Of a DNA stretch of 39,217 nt, positions 11,901-21,789 are shown in pieces. The DNA comes from Lojkania enalia. Its lineage: Eukaryota; Ascomycota; Dothideomycetes; Pleosporales. Position numbers and translations under genes: made by a program. The stretch spans positions 1 to 39,217 of the forward strand of contig ML986824.1 in NCBI GenBank assembly GCA_010094045.1, in the 5' to 3' direction. Below the pieces are notes generated by a model. The model searched no databases. It saw nothing but the letters and a program-made list of their open reading frames with translations, and was not told the origin of the DNA. Numbering within the stretch: position 1 is the stretch's first letter; every line of letters begins with the position of its first letter.

Positions 11901-13354
11901 ATAGCATGAGCATTGGTTCCGCCGTACCCGAACGAATTTGTGCTAATGCGGCGGACGCCGTTGGTAGGCCATGGCGTCAGCTGTGTTGCGACCTGGAGCT
12001 TCCATTCCTCGAACTTAATCTTCGGGTTTCCTTTCTTAAAGTTGATGCTAGGTGGGATCAAGCCGGTTTCAAGAATTAGAACGGCTTTGATAACGGCGGC
12101 GATACCAGCAGCGGCCTCGAGATGGCCAATCTATATACGGTCAGTTGTCAATCGCGGACAAAGGCCATTGGACATACATTTGACTTCACTGAGCCAATGA
12201 GAAGCTTATTTTCTGATGTATGGGTTCTAGCAATTGTCCTGGCCAGCGCTTGTGTCTCTTGTACGTCGCCAGCTTGCGTGCCTGTCCCCTACCAACTCAA
12301 TCAGCCTCAATCCTATGACAAGAATAGTAGAAATGACCTACGTGGGCTTCAACATAGCCAGTGTCCTTGAAGTCCAAACCTGCACTCCGATACACGTCCT
12401 CGATAAGCGTCGCTTGCGCGTCCGCGCTCGGGAGCGTAAATCCTTTGGTGTGGCCGTCCTGGTTCGATCCGGTCCCGCGGATGACTGCTCGAATAGGGTC
12501 GCCGGTCAAAACTGCATCATCCACGCGCTTCAAGATTACACATCCGAAGCCTTCGCCTCGGCCGTAACCGTTCCCAGACTCGTCGAAACTCTTGCACTTT
12601 CCATCGGGCGAAATGAACCCCTGGTTTGAGAGGCTCAAGAACCATTCGGGATTGAGCAGTAACGAAGTTCCGCCTACGATTGCAACATCGCACTCTCCCG
12701 TCCGCAAGCTCTGACATGCTAGATGTAATGCCACTAGACTGGACGAGCATGCTGTATCTAATGTGAAGCATGGACCGCGCAAATCCCACAGCCATGATAT
12801 ACGGGCTGACAGTGCCGTTGTAGGTGATGCCGTTGCAGTGTTGGCAGGGAAATTGTCAGGATCCCGGCACATGCCTTCTCTGTAGTCGCTGGTGAATGAG
12901 CCCATGAACACCCCTGTTTTAGTTCCAGCGATCTTATCAAGGGGCAGGCCAGCACGCTCAAGGGCTTCGTAGGCAACCTCCATCATGATTCTCTGCTGTG
13001 GATCTGTGGCTTCAACATCGTTCTTCGGCAGAGTGAAGAAGTTTGCGTCGAATTTAGATATATCTTGCTTTAGGAAATGGGCACCTTTAGCCGTGCTGGT
13101 ATTGCGGTTCTTTTTTTGAGACCAGAAGGCATCGATATTGAAGCGCTCCTTTGGAATCTTTGACCATGCCGCTGCAATTCAGTGTTAGCCCAAATTCGAA
13201 CTAGTGCTGGATGCTAATTGGGGAAGGGAAGCTGACATTTTCCTGCACAAATTGACTCCCAGAAGGTATCAAGGGTGTCACCATCACCAGGAAATCTACA
13301 TGATAGACCTGTTACTGCTACAGAGTAACTGTCTTTATTCTTTGCTGCCCCCAT
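5985..13354 (-). CDS. Highly reducing type I iterative polyketide synthase (KS-AT-DH-MT*-ER-KR-ACP), intact, six exons
   Basis: The predicted enzyme builds a reduced polyketide from malonyl-CoA, one chain on one cytosolic multidomain protein. Exons (minus strand): 13354-13237, 13171-12342, 12288-12178, 12130-8124, 8064-6893, 6841-5985, in frame for 2,364 residues, normal for the class. KS ~10-440: Cys181 in DTACSSS, His316 in EAHGTGT, His356 in SNIGHLE. AT ~546-880: Ser642 in GHSSGE. DH ~935-1230: His970 in HKIQGAVLYP, Asp1165 in GTLDAIFH. A short methyltransferase-like region (~1262-1446) reads VLEIASNYS where the SAM-binding glycine loop should be, so it is probably inactive. ER ~1650-1980: AAAGGVGQAA at ~1790. 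KR ~1997-2240: GGLGGLG, Lys2104, Ser2126, Tyr2139; the usual Asn four residues after Tyr is Gly2143. ACP ~2283-2350: Ser2314 in GIDSL. No thioesterase or other release domain follows. The start is chosen because exon 1 begins directly before the KS. There are no RIP-type stops. The product is unknown. Confidence 0.95.
6842..6892 (-). other. Intron 5 of the polyketide synthase (51 bp)
   Basis: GTAAGG...TTTTAG on the minus strand. Removal joins IIRGIFQ to AMVLRDT through a split Cys codon, giving the conserved KR string FQCAMVLRD. Confidence 0.92.
8065..8123 (-). other. Intron 4 of the polyketide synthase (59 bp)
   Basis: GTAAGC...TCTTAG on the minus strand. Removal joins KASSV to FRDVMAAMG through a split Asn codon, giving the conserved ER string VNFRDVM. 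Confidence 0.93.
12131..12177 (-). other. Intron 3 of the polyketide synthase (47 bp)
   Basis: GTATGT...TATAG on the minus strand. Removal restores SVKSNIGHLEAAAG, the KS active-site histidine motif. Confidence 0.95.
12289..12341 (-). other. Intron 2 of the polyketide synthase (53 bp)
   Basis: GTAGGT...TTGGTAG on the minus strand. Removal restores YVEAHGTGTQAGD, the second KS active-site motif. Confidence 0.95.
13172..13236 (-). other. Intron 1 of the polyketide synthase (65 bp)
   Basis: GTCAGC...TTGCAG on the minus strand. Removal joins ESICAGK to AWSKIPKERF through a split Ser codon, the conserved N-terminal KS string GKSAWSKIP. The donor is less typical than the other four. Confidence 0.85.
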
Positions 13355-13673
13355 GTTTCCTCCTAAAAAGTGCTTGAGAATGAAAGGAAGAATAAAGGAT
13401 CGGCGGGTCTAATGCAGGGTAGTAGGAAGTCGAGAGATAGAAGACTGTTCAAATTTCCCAGTACTTCTATCACTTGAATAACATCAAGACCATCAGATTT
13501 GGAAGTAGAAAAGTTGAATGTATAGACTCATCAGGCCGCAGTCAGTTTAGCAACAACCCCCAATGCGGCCTGTCATCGGCCCTTTGCTAAAGCTAGAATA
13601 AACTACGTTAGTTCTGCGGTCAGCGCTGATTACTATCTCGGTAAGATTTTATATGTCCCTGAGCGTTTATTGC
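13355..13673 (-). promoter_or_regulatory. Upstream region of the polyketide synthase
   Basis: This is the ~320 bp between the start codon and the minisatellite. On the minus strand TATAAAA lies at 13647-13653 (~293 bp upstream of ATG), and a weaker CTATACA lies at about 13519-13525. A perfect 9-bp inverted repeat, CAGGCCGCA (13532-13540) and TGCGGCCTG (13564-13572), encloses a CCAAT pentamer (13560-13564, plus strand). CGG-containing inverted repeats are the usual target of fungal Zn2Cys6 regulators, and CCAAT is bound by the HAP complex. Both assignments are inference. An AGATAG (GATA-factor type) site is at about 13434-13439. Confidence 0.45.
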
Positions 13674-13842
13674 CGAAATTCATTACCGGAGATCATCACC
13701 GAAGTTCATCACCGGAGTTCATCACCGAGGTTTATCACCGAAGCTCACCACCGGAGTTCATCACCGAAGTTCATCACCGGAGTTCATCACCGAAGTGTAT
13801 CACCGAAGTGTATCACCGAAGTTATTATCGCAGTTTATCGCG
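13674..13842. repeat. 13-bp minisatellite upstream of the polyketide synthase (~13 units)
   Basis: There are about thirteen head-to-tail units of consensus CGAAGTTCATCAC, with an A/G alternation at the third base in several neighbouring units and decay at the right end. Because 13 is not a multiple of 3, it makes repetitive open frames in the plus direction that I judge non-coding. It separates the PKS promoter from the pogo fragment. Confidence 0.9.
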
Positions 13843-13879
13843 AAAGTTTAACGTCGTTCAGACCTAGCACCGATCAAAC

Positions 13880-14350
13880 CAATCAGAGCCGATAAAATAT
13901 TGGAAATTGGCGATATATTGCCAATCGATTTGGACCGATACCGTCTTGGCGCACGGCGTGAACGCTATCGCGGTGTGCACGCTGAACACCAAAACACCTT
14001 CATCTTCAACACCACCTACCGCAGCCAATATGGGGTTCATTGAGACTACGCTTGCAGCTATCGAATCGCTAGAATCTGGAGAATCTATCAACCATGGGGA
14101 AATTGAGAAAAAGTATAGTGTTGAGCGTTCTACGCTATCAAGAAGGCACCGAGCTAAAACACAATCGCGTGGAGACGCGTATGAAAACTAACAAAAGCTC
14201 GGCCAGCAACAGGAGTAGCAGCTCACACGATACACCAACAAGCTCACTAAAGAAGGCCTACCACCTATAAGACAAATGGTTAGACGCTTTGCAAGCTCTA
14301 TAGCTAAATCAAATGTTAGCATCTTATAGGTTAATCGCTTCGTTGAGCGG
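13880..14350 (+). pseudogene. 5' fragment of a pogo/Fot1-type transposase (fragment T)
   Basis: An ATG at 14029 opens MGFIETTLAAIESLESGES..., 54 codons with the psq helix-turn-helix (STLSRRH) like that of E2. After a TAA at 14189 the frame continues recognisably (QQE*QLTRYTNKLTKEGLPP...RFASSIAKS, then VNRFVERN), with CAG-to-TAG and the conserved Trp as TAG, as RIP would produce. Similarity stops abruptly near 14350, before the DDE core, so the rest was deleted or separated. I could not find its terminal repeats with confidence; the left limit is set ~150 bp before the ATG by analogy. Confidence 0.75.
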
Positions 14351-14951
14351 AACAGCACTAAGCTTATATTGTATTCTATTATGGCCATATACCCTATGGG
14401 TATGGGCCGTTACAAAGCGCCAGCTATATACATTCTGCTTCCTTACGCCTGCTCCATTTCAGAAGCCAACTATGAGCCCCGCTCATCCAATGCCTAACTC
14501 CATGCTCAACAAAGGAAAGAAAAGGAAACTAATATACTACCGTGTATAAGATAAGCTGTATAGCTAGTTAAAGCCTCACGTCTATAGGGTATTTCTGGTA
14601 TCGTATACCTCTTAATTAGTAGTATACTAGCCGAGGTGTGTTTATAGATAGCTTATCGTTCTACATCTATAAGATAGAAGAGGATATCCTTAGCTACTTC
14701 TACTTATCTACTTCCTCTTTATCTCTACCTACTTTATCTTATATATTTAGTTATAACTATCCTATACTCTTTAAATTTAATTATTACTCTAACTATTTCT
14801 ATATTTAACTTCTAATAATAAATTTATCTATTTATATTCTATCTACTACTTTTTTATCTATTTAAGTACTTTTCTAATATATATAATACTTTATTAAACT
14901 ACTATCTATACTATTATTATAACTTTACTTTTTACTATTTTTACTAATATA
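14351..14951. other. Unassigned AT-shifting sequence between pogo fragment T and element R
   Basis: No gene or recognised domain was seen. Base composition moves from balanced (to ~14600) to almost pure A/T, marking the right edge of the less mutated island. An imperfect hairpin lies at about 14383-14413. A short frame after 14313 continues the edge of fragment T and is not credible as a gene. Confidence 0.5.
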
Positions 14952-15061
14952 TTTTATAAGTAAATAGTTTATATAAATAAACGGTTTATTTTATTATTAA
15001 AATATAATATTTAAACTTTTAATAATAGTATAATAATAAAATAATAAAAATATAGTTTAAA
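14952..15061 (+). repeat. Left terminal inverted repeat of R (~110 bp)
   Basis: It begins TTTTATAAGTAAATAG and corresponds to the right end's CCTTATAAGCGAGCGG after C-to-T and G-to-A change. Confidence 0.82.
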
Positions 15062-15127
15062 ATAAAAATTAAATAAATTTAATATTTTAAACTATTAAAA
15101 AAGAATAAAAAATAGTAAAAAATATAA

Positions 15128-15170
15128 TATATCTTATAAGTAAATAGTTTATATAAATAAGTAGTCTACT
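15128..15170 (+). repeat. Additional copy of the R terminal sequence
   Basis: About 43 bp beginning CTTATAAGTAAATAG repeat the start of R in the same orientation ~176 bp further in. It may be a duplicated end or the end of a small related element. Similarity stops at the CTATT near 15170. Confidence 0.6.
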
Positions 15171-15709
15171 CTATTAATTTTTTTAATCTTTATATATATA
15201 TAGTTTAATAACTAAATAATATAATAGTAATTTATAACTTATATAATTATTCTATAGAAACTTTTATATTCTTCTAATATATATAAAAATAATACTTAGT
15301 TTTACTATAATAGCTATAATATACTTTATACTATCTAGTTATACTTAATCGTACTCTAAATTAGTATATTATAGTTTAAGTTTTCTTCTTATTATCCTTT
15401 TTAGTAATAATTATCTCTTCTTATACTTTTATTAGGGTTTCTTATATTTAAATCCGCTTTTTTTTCTACTATTTCTATTTTATTACTACTTTATTTACTT
15501 TTTAAAGGCTAACAATTTTATTATATATTAACCTAATTTAATATATTACTTTTATAAAGCCTTTCTTAAACTAATTTAGCTTCTTAATAATAGAAATTAG
15601 TAAAGAGCTTATATTTCTTTAAATCTAATTATAAATTAATATTAATTAAGCTTCTAACTTATATAATATATAGTATAAATAAGTTAATTATAATATTAAA
15701 ACTCTACTA

Positions 15710-16122
15710 AAATTGTAATAATTATACTTTATAGTATTATACTATAACTAATAACTATAGAATTAATTTAGAAAGAAGCTAAAATATAGCTTATACTCTA
15801 AACTCTTTAATAAAATATAATACTAACTATATATCGTATTATATTAATCTATAATATCTCTTAAAGTATACTTAATATATAAAGATAAGAAACAGCTTTA
15901 TAATATAATTACCAGCCTAATTTAATAAAGTTTAATAAGACTAAAGAATAGGTAATTATTTAGTATATACTAGATTTAGATATAAGAGAATTTCTACTAT
16001 AATTTACTACTATTTAAAATATAGCTAATTTACTACTAACTATATATTCTACTAACTAGATTAGAAAGAACTAGATAGAGAATTTTATTAAATATATACC
16101 TAAGCTTAAGGTTAAATTTAAT
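15710..16122 (+). pseudogene. P1 transposase, N-terminal part
   Basis: This portion is collinear with 27150-27635 of P2, lacking the 69-bp duplication. It holds the upstream region and N-terminal DNA-binding part of a Fot1/pogo transposase, with stops throughout. It is interrupted at 16122 by hAT copy B; the frame resumes at 25745. Confidence 0.7.
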
Positions 16123-16329
16123 TAGACTAGTAAATAGAATATATAATATCTTATTTAGATTAAAATTAGGTTTAGAATTTTTAGTATTAGAGTTAGAATT
16201 AAGGTAGAGTTTTTAGTACTAGAATATAAGTTAGGTAGGGGTTTTTAATATTAAGGTTAAGGTTAGGGTAGAATTTTTAGCGTTAGAGTATAAAATTAAA
16301 GTAGAAATACTCTATAAGATTCCTTTATA

Positions 16330-18208
16330 ATTATAGGAAATAATTATATATTATATATTAAATATTTATTACTATAAATTATTATAGTAGAGAATAAGTT
16401 TTATTTAAAGTAGCCTTTTTTAAGCCTAAAACTATCTAGAGATTATAACTCTAATCTAATAGAAGACTAAACTTCTTATAGTATTACTTTACTAAATATA
16501 TATTCTTATTTTAAATAGTAATCCGCTTTATATAAATTGCGTTTATATTATAGTCTAATATAGTTAGTATTATATAATATAAATTATATAAAAATATATA
16601 TACCTTTAAAGAACTTAATAAGAAAAGTTTTAGTAGACTTTTAAAGAGCTTTAATTATACTCTATTACTAATGTATTTTACTACTATAGGTATCCTTCTA
16701 AACTATAGTAGTAATTTTATAGATTAGCTATAAAAAAGAAAACTTTTAAAGAAGAAGTTTAATACTCTTCTAATATTATTTAATCTATTAAAGTATAATA
16801 GTTATATTTTATTAATATATAACTATAATAAAAATATATAATAACTTACTCTTAGGGTAATAGTAATACTTTACTAGTATAAGTTTTACTAGTATAGGTA
16901 CATTATAAGCTAATTTAGCGGCGAGCTACTTTTAGGAAGACTTACTATCTATTAGAACGATTTTAAATCGTACTATTCTTTAAGTATAAAATATTATATA
17001 TTAATAGTAGTAGAGTAGAATAGTTAATATTAATAATTAAGATTAGTAGTATAAAGCTAAGTTAAGGTTTATTAATAGATACCTAAAATATAAATATAGA
17101 TACTAAGATATATATATATTAAAAGCTAGTACTAAATTAAGATTATAAAGTAAAGCTAATAAAGTATTTAGGTATATATTATAAGAATACTATAATAAAA
17201 AACTATAATAACTTACTATCTTATAAAACTAGTAGTATACTTTTTAGTAATAGTTTTTTATACTAAACTAACTAATATTTTATATTTATTTAGATGTATA
17301 TATATTTTATTATTACTTTTATCTAATCTATACTAGTAAGTAGTATATATACTCGTCGTATCGAGCCTAATACTCTACTATAACTCTTCTTTCTATTATA
17401 CTCTTATTAGTATAACTCTAAATCTTCGATTTATTATATACTTTTATTATAGTTCCTATAAAATATCGACTATTAAAGTAGAGTCTATTAATAACAATTT
17501 TCTTGATAGTTTAAATAGTTTACTATTACTAAAGCTACTAGAGCTACTAGTTAGCTTTAACTAAAATAAGTAGGCGAAGTTAATATAGGTAAGTAATTAT
17601 ACTAGTTTTTTATTATAATTTACTAATAAATATAGAGCTAGTAGTTAGAAGATTATAAAATTAAATACGTTCTTTTACTACATAGTTAAACTAGTTCTTA
17701 AAAAGGCTATCTAACCAACCTTATAATACCCTTTAAGAGTATACTTAGTAATACTAAACGCGCTATCTAATAGAGAGATAAAGCTATATTATTTACTACT
17801 AAGAAAAAGGCTATTAAAAGTATCTATACTACTAATTACTCTATTAAGAGTACTAAAAAGAGGTAGTTATAGAAAATTACTAAATATATAGCGCTAGGGG
17901 AAGAAAAAAAAAGATATTAGATAAAGCTATTAAAACTATAGTAGAGAAGCGTTTTAATAATTATAAGTCTAGTAAGTTATTATAGTTATTTATTATATAT
18001 ATATATACTTATAAGTAAATAGATAATTAGTTAAAGGTAAGGTTAAAAGTTATCTACCTAAAATAGAAGTATATTAACTAAGAGATTAGCCTTAAATATT
18101 ACTAAGTAGTTCTCTATTAAAGGCTACTAGTTAAGAGAAAGATATATCTACTATATAAGAATTAGCTTATAGTCTATTACGGGTATATAGCTTTAGAGGG
18201 GCTATATA
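16330..18208 (+). other. Upstream part of hAT copy B, unidentified coding remnant
   Basis: About 1.9 kb precede the nested L element. It is collinear with about 550-2460 of copy A on the opposite strand. Lys/Glu-rich stretches (for example GEEKKRY near 17900) suggest a former coding sequence, but no domain is recognisable through the RIP damage. It continues at 19752-19934 and 21792-22150, where a possible coiled-coil segment (KAELI*YKNKYKILSKKL) precedes 22150. Confidence 0.5.
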
Positions 18209-18213
18209 GAAGG

Positions 18214-18424
18214 TATTATAGTATTCTTATATTCCCCCCTAACACTTATATATAGCGCGCTCGCTTCTATATACGTACTTTCTTCTTCTCTCTTATCTTT
18301 CTACTTACCTCGCGTATAGCTTACTCTTTAGCTATTCTCTTATATAATACTTAAGATCTGTATATAGTATATAATACTAAGTATTAATAAGCCTTATTAT
18401 TTCTACTTATAACTTCTTATAATA
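18214..18424 (+). repeat. Left LTR of L (211 bp)
   Basis: It begins TATTATAGTATT and ends in TAATA, consistent with an original TG...CA pair changed by RIP. It aligns end to end with 19536-19746. Confidence 0.9.
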
Positions 18425-19535
18425 TTAGAATAGCTTATCTAATTATATAATAATAGTAGCTAAACAGCTGCTGCAGATCTCTAGATAGAGATTTTTATTA
18501 TCTTCGTCCGGATTTTTTTTCTCTTTCTTCCTAGTAATATCTAGCTAGAATACTAGTCTAACAGCTATTCTACTGCTTATATAGTAGCTATAGTAGGAGT
18601 TTTAGAACTAGCAATCCGAAATCTAGTAGTTCTAATCTAATCTCAATTTAGTATATACTATTATCTTCTAGCTCTAGTCCTCTACTACCTTTTATTCTTA
18701 ACTCCTAGACCCTTCTTATTTTAACGGCAAATTATATACGCTTTATACTTAGCTTCTATCTATTAAAGCTAAGCTCTATTTAGACCAGCTTAATAGAATT
18801 AACGTATTTAACTACGTCTAGAACTAACTTAAATAGTTATAATAGATATTAGTACTATACTTCTACTAGACTGCTAAGAATAGCTAGTTCTAGGATCTTA
18901 AGATAATCTTTTTATTCTTCTAGCACTTCTATTATAATCTATATAAGGAATAGGAGGTAGTTTAATATTTTATATTAGTACGTTAGAAGGATAATAAGTT
19001 ACTTTTTATATACCTTACTTATTTTAAGTATCTCTTATACGAAGTAGGTATTTAGTTATAGCCTAATATATCTTAAATCTTCTCTTTCTACTATAGTTTT
19101 TACTCTTCTCTCCGCCAGCTCCTTAAAGAGTTAAATAACTCTCTATTCTATTAGTAATATAACGATTATATTAAGCTTATTTAGTATATTAATTATTATA
19201 CTAGACGCTAGCTAGCTAGCTAGAAATAGTTTTCTTAAACTAATACTTAACTAGTTAAATCTCCTTCTCCTAAGTATATAGATATTAGTAATACTTAGAT
19301 AAGATTATACTCTTCTTCTATATTATTAGCCCGCTACTATTATTATTACAATTATAACCTCTACTATAGTTATAAATCTAGGTATTATTAGATTAAGGAC
19401 TGTAGCTAGGTTAAGCCGCAGCTTCTCCTAATAGATATAGTACCTCTACTCTATATAAAATAGATAGCTAGTTATACTAGGTCTCCGCATCGCAGCTACA
19501 ATTATTAATTATAGCTACTTTCTAAAAGGGGGTAT

Positions 19536-19746
19536 TATTATAGTATTTTTACGTTCCTTCCTAACACCTATATATAACGCGCTCGCTTCTATATACGTGC
19601 TTTCTTCTTCTCTCTTATCTTTCTACTTACCTTATATATAGCTTACTCCTTAGCTATCCTCTTATATAACACCTAAGATCTATATATAGTATATAATACT
19701 AAGCGTTAATAAGCTTTATTATTCTTACTTATAGCCTCTCGTAATA
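19536..19746 (+). repeat. Right LTR of L (211 bp)
   Basis: Same length as the left LTR; visible differences are mainly transitions. It is preceded by the polypurine tract and followed by GAAGG. Confidence 0.9.
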
Positions 19747-19936
19747 GAAGGTTATATATAAGATATACTAAGATAGCCTTCTTAAACTATAAAATAATAG
19801 CTTTAAAAGTAAGAATACTTAAAATAAATAGTAAGAGTTTATTAAGAGACTATTTAAGGAAGAGTTAGCTATAGTTTTAAAGCTAGAGTAGAAGTAAGTT
19901 TATTATATTTTTTATTACATCTATTTATTATAGATA

Positions 19937-21789
19937 TAATATAAAGTACTACCAAGCCGGCTATATTATTAAGCTAGCTACTTTTTCTTAGTATAGCAAC
20001 TTTTCTATATACAACGCTATATCTTAATAATATAAAGCTAATCTATCTAATTAAGAAGGTAGAATTAAACTTACCTTTTAGATTTATACCTTAAACTAAT
20101 TTTAAAGCGTATAACGCGCTGTAGCAGCTTTTAATATATAATACTAGTAGCTCTCTAACTAGTTTTATAGAATTACCTTTCAACCTTAAACTTAACTAAA
20201 TTATATAAAGCTTATAGTAACTAAAGAGTAGATAATCGTATAATATATCCTTAACCTTAATTTATAAGGATTTATACTACAGCTTTATAAGGTAGTAGAT
20301 ATAGTAGATAAACTATTATATACGTAGGGTAAGATATTTATAGGTAAAAACTAGTCTAAATAATTTATATCGCGTATAAATAAACTTAAAACAGTTTTTA
20401 ATTAAGTAAAAAACTGTTAGAAGATATTATAAGAAAATCTAGAAGTTATTAATATATAGTTTAAGCTCGTATAAAAGATAGTAGCTAAGTATAGTATCTA
20501 TAAAGATAATATCTATAACTTTAATAAAATAGGCTTCTAGATAGATATAATTAGCTCTATAAAAGTTGTTATAGGTTTAAAACGCTATATAAGATCTACG
20601 CTTATTTAGCTAGGTAATTAGGAGTAGGTTATAGTAATCTAGAGTATCTATACTACTAGGTACGCAATTCTACTATTTATTATCTATAAAGGACGCGTCT
20701 ATATCTTAGTATAGTATAAAGAGATAGATATACTGTACAACTAGAAGCTCTCAGTTTCTAAGAATAGATAGATAAATAATAAGCTTAGTCTTAAATAGTT
20801 AAAGTACTTTAACACGTATATAAAGACGCGTTAGATAGAGTTATATAAACTACTTATTCTTAATAGCTATAAGAGCTATCTAAACTAGGATTTTAAGGAT
20901 TATTACCTTATATGAAAGATCCTTACCCTCTATATACTAGTATATTTATTATATATCCTACAGCTACTTAATATAGTATACTTCTTACTATTAAAGCTAA
21001 AGTACTTCCAGCGCGTATAAGACTTAGTATACTAATATATCTACTATATTAATAAGAAAGGCTTTCTACCAGCCTTTAGAGACGCGTTTTTTAATATATT
21101 TACGTACGAGAACTATAAAAAAACCTTTAAAATATTTAAACTAGTTCCTACTAACGTATAGGTTATTTTTAAGCGCCTTAAAGTTCGGTTATATATACTA
21201 CTAGAAGCACCCCTACTAGAAATACTATAGCAGTTAAAAATACTAAATAATATATAAGAATTTAGATTACAATTAACTTTTATATAGAGGTCCTTTATAT
21301 AATTACTAAAAGAAGCTAAAGAAAGCTTTTTACAGCTAATAAAAAGAGCTGAATTAATGCTATATTAAAACGCTCTTATAAACTACTAGATTATAGAGCT
21401 TAAAGAGTAATTAGAGGTTATAACAAAGCGTAAAATACATAAACGGAAGTAAATCTAGTATAGTAGTATAATAGAGTATAGTAAGGGAGCTTTATATAGA
21501 GCTGCTAAGGTATCTATAGCTCCTTAGCGATCTAAGAAGGCTTGTAGTAGTAGTAGTAAGGAACCAGCTTAACCTAGTTAATAGTACTATAGGAACTATA
21601 GAAAGACTGGGTATAATACTTATACATGCTAAAAAGATATAGAAGCTTCTTCTAAATCTAGTTTAAATATTTTATACGCAGGTTCTCTTATAGATAGCAA
21701 GTAAATTAAGGTCTTATATATAGTATTAGTAGTACTAAGAAAAAGTAGCTAGCTCGGTGGTATAGCCGGCTCGGTAGTACTTTATATTA
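19937..21789 (+). mobile_element. Pogo/Fot1-like element Q1 (1,853 bp) inside hAT copy B
   Basis: Terminal inverted repeats of 57 bp (19937-19993, 21733-21789) differ at 6 positions, all transitions. TA flanks lie at 19935-19936 and 21790-21791. A second copy, Q2, begins at 38391. It carries one decayed transposase on the plus strand. Confidence 0.92.
20100..21660 (+). pseudogene. Q1 pogo/Fot1-type transposase, RIP-inactivated
   Basis: Landmarks in order on the plus strand: I*AKYSIYKDNIYNFNKIGF near 20490-20535 (the NFDE..GF start of the DDE core with Asp changed to Asn), LLILNSYKSYLN near 20850-20885 (for LILDGHGSH), then the QPLD region ILQLLNIVYF at ~20950-20985. At the C-terminus (~21590-21645) YRNYRKTGYNTYTC is a zinc knuckle whose Cys and His have become Tyr. 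Cys-to-Tyr, His-to-Tyr, Asp-to-Asn and Gln-to-stop are all RIP-type changes. Non-functional. Confidence 0.82.

Larger units (their letters stand above)
18214..19746 (+). mobile_element. Short non-autonomous LTR retrotransposon L (1,533 bp) inside hAT copy B
   Basis: Two 211-bp LTRs (18214-18424 and 19536-19746) flank a 1,111-bp interior. The 5-bp duplication GAAGG is at 18209-18213 and 19747-19751. A purine run AAAAGGGGG directly before the right LTR sets the plus orientation. hAT copy A shows the empty site as a single AAAGG. The interior is too short for a polymerase and shows at most a gag-like remnant with no RT, protease or integrase motif, so the element must have moved in trans. Confidence 0.9.

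Noticed and set aside
8352..12629. Many plus-strand open frames of 60-170 codons opposite the polyketide synthase
   Set aside because: They are shadows of a long, GC-balanced coding region on the other strand. None has a recognisable domain.
5985..12986. Reading the synthase as four separate genes
   Set aside because: Each gap between the long frames has GT...AG ends of 47-59 bp and joining restores invariant motifs (EAHGTGT, SNIGHLE, VNFRDVM, FQCAMVLRD), so they are exons of one gene.
13653..13895. Repetitive plus-strand open frames over the 13-bp repeat, and the array as a possible CRISPR
   Set aside because: The frames exist only because the repeat lacks stops, there is no start context or homology, and the units are head-to-tail without unique spacers. 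The organism is a fungus.
2658..16123. Composite transposon carrying the polyketide synthase between two hAT copies
   Set aside because: The inner ends are the same terminus in inverted orientation and the copies have different target duplications, so there is no sign they moved the segment together.
16113..16124. A 12-bp target duplication at the ends of the large element (Mutator-like)
   Set aside because: If TA is counted as the first two bases of the terminal repeat, as copy A also suggests, the duplication is exactly 8 bp. That agrees with the hAT-type transposase inside.
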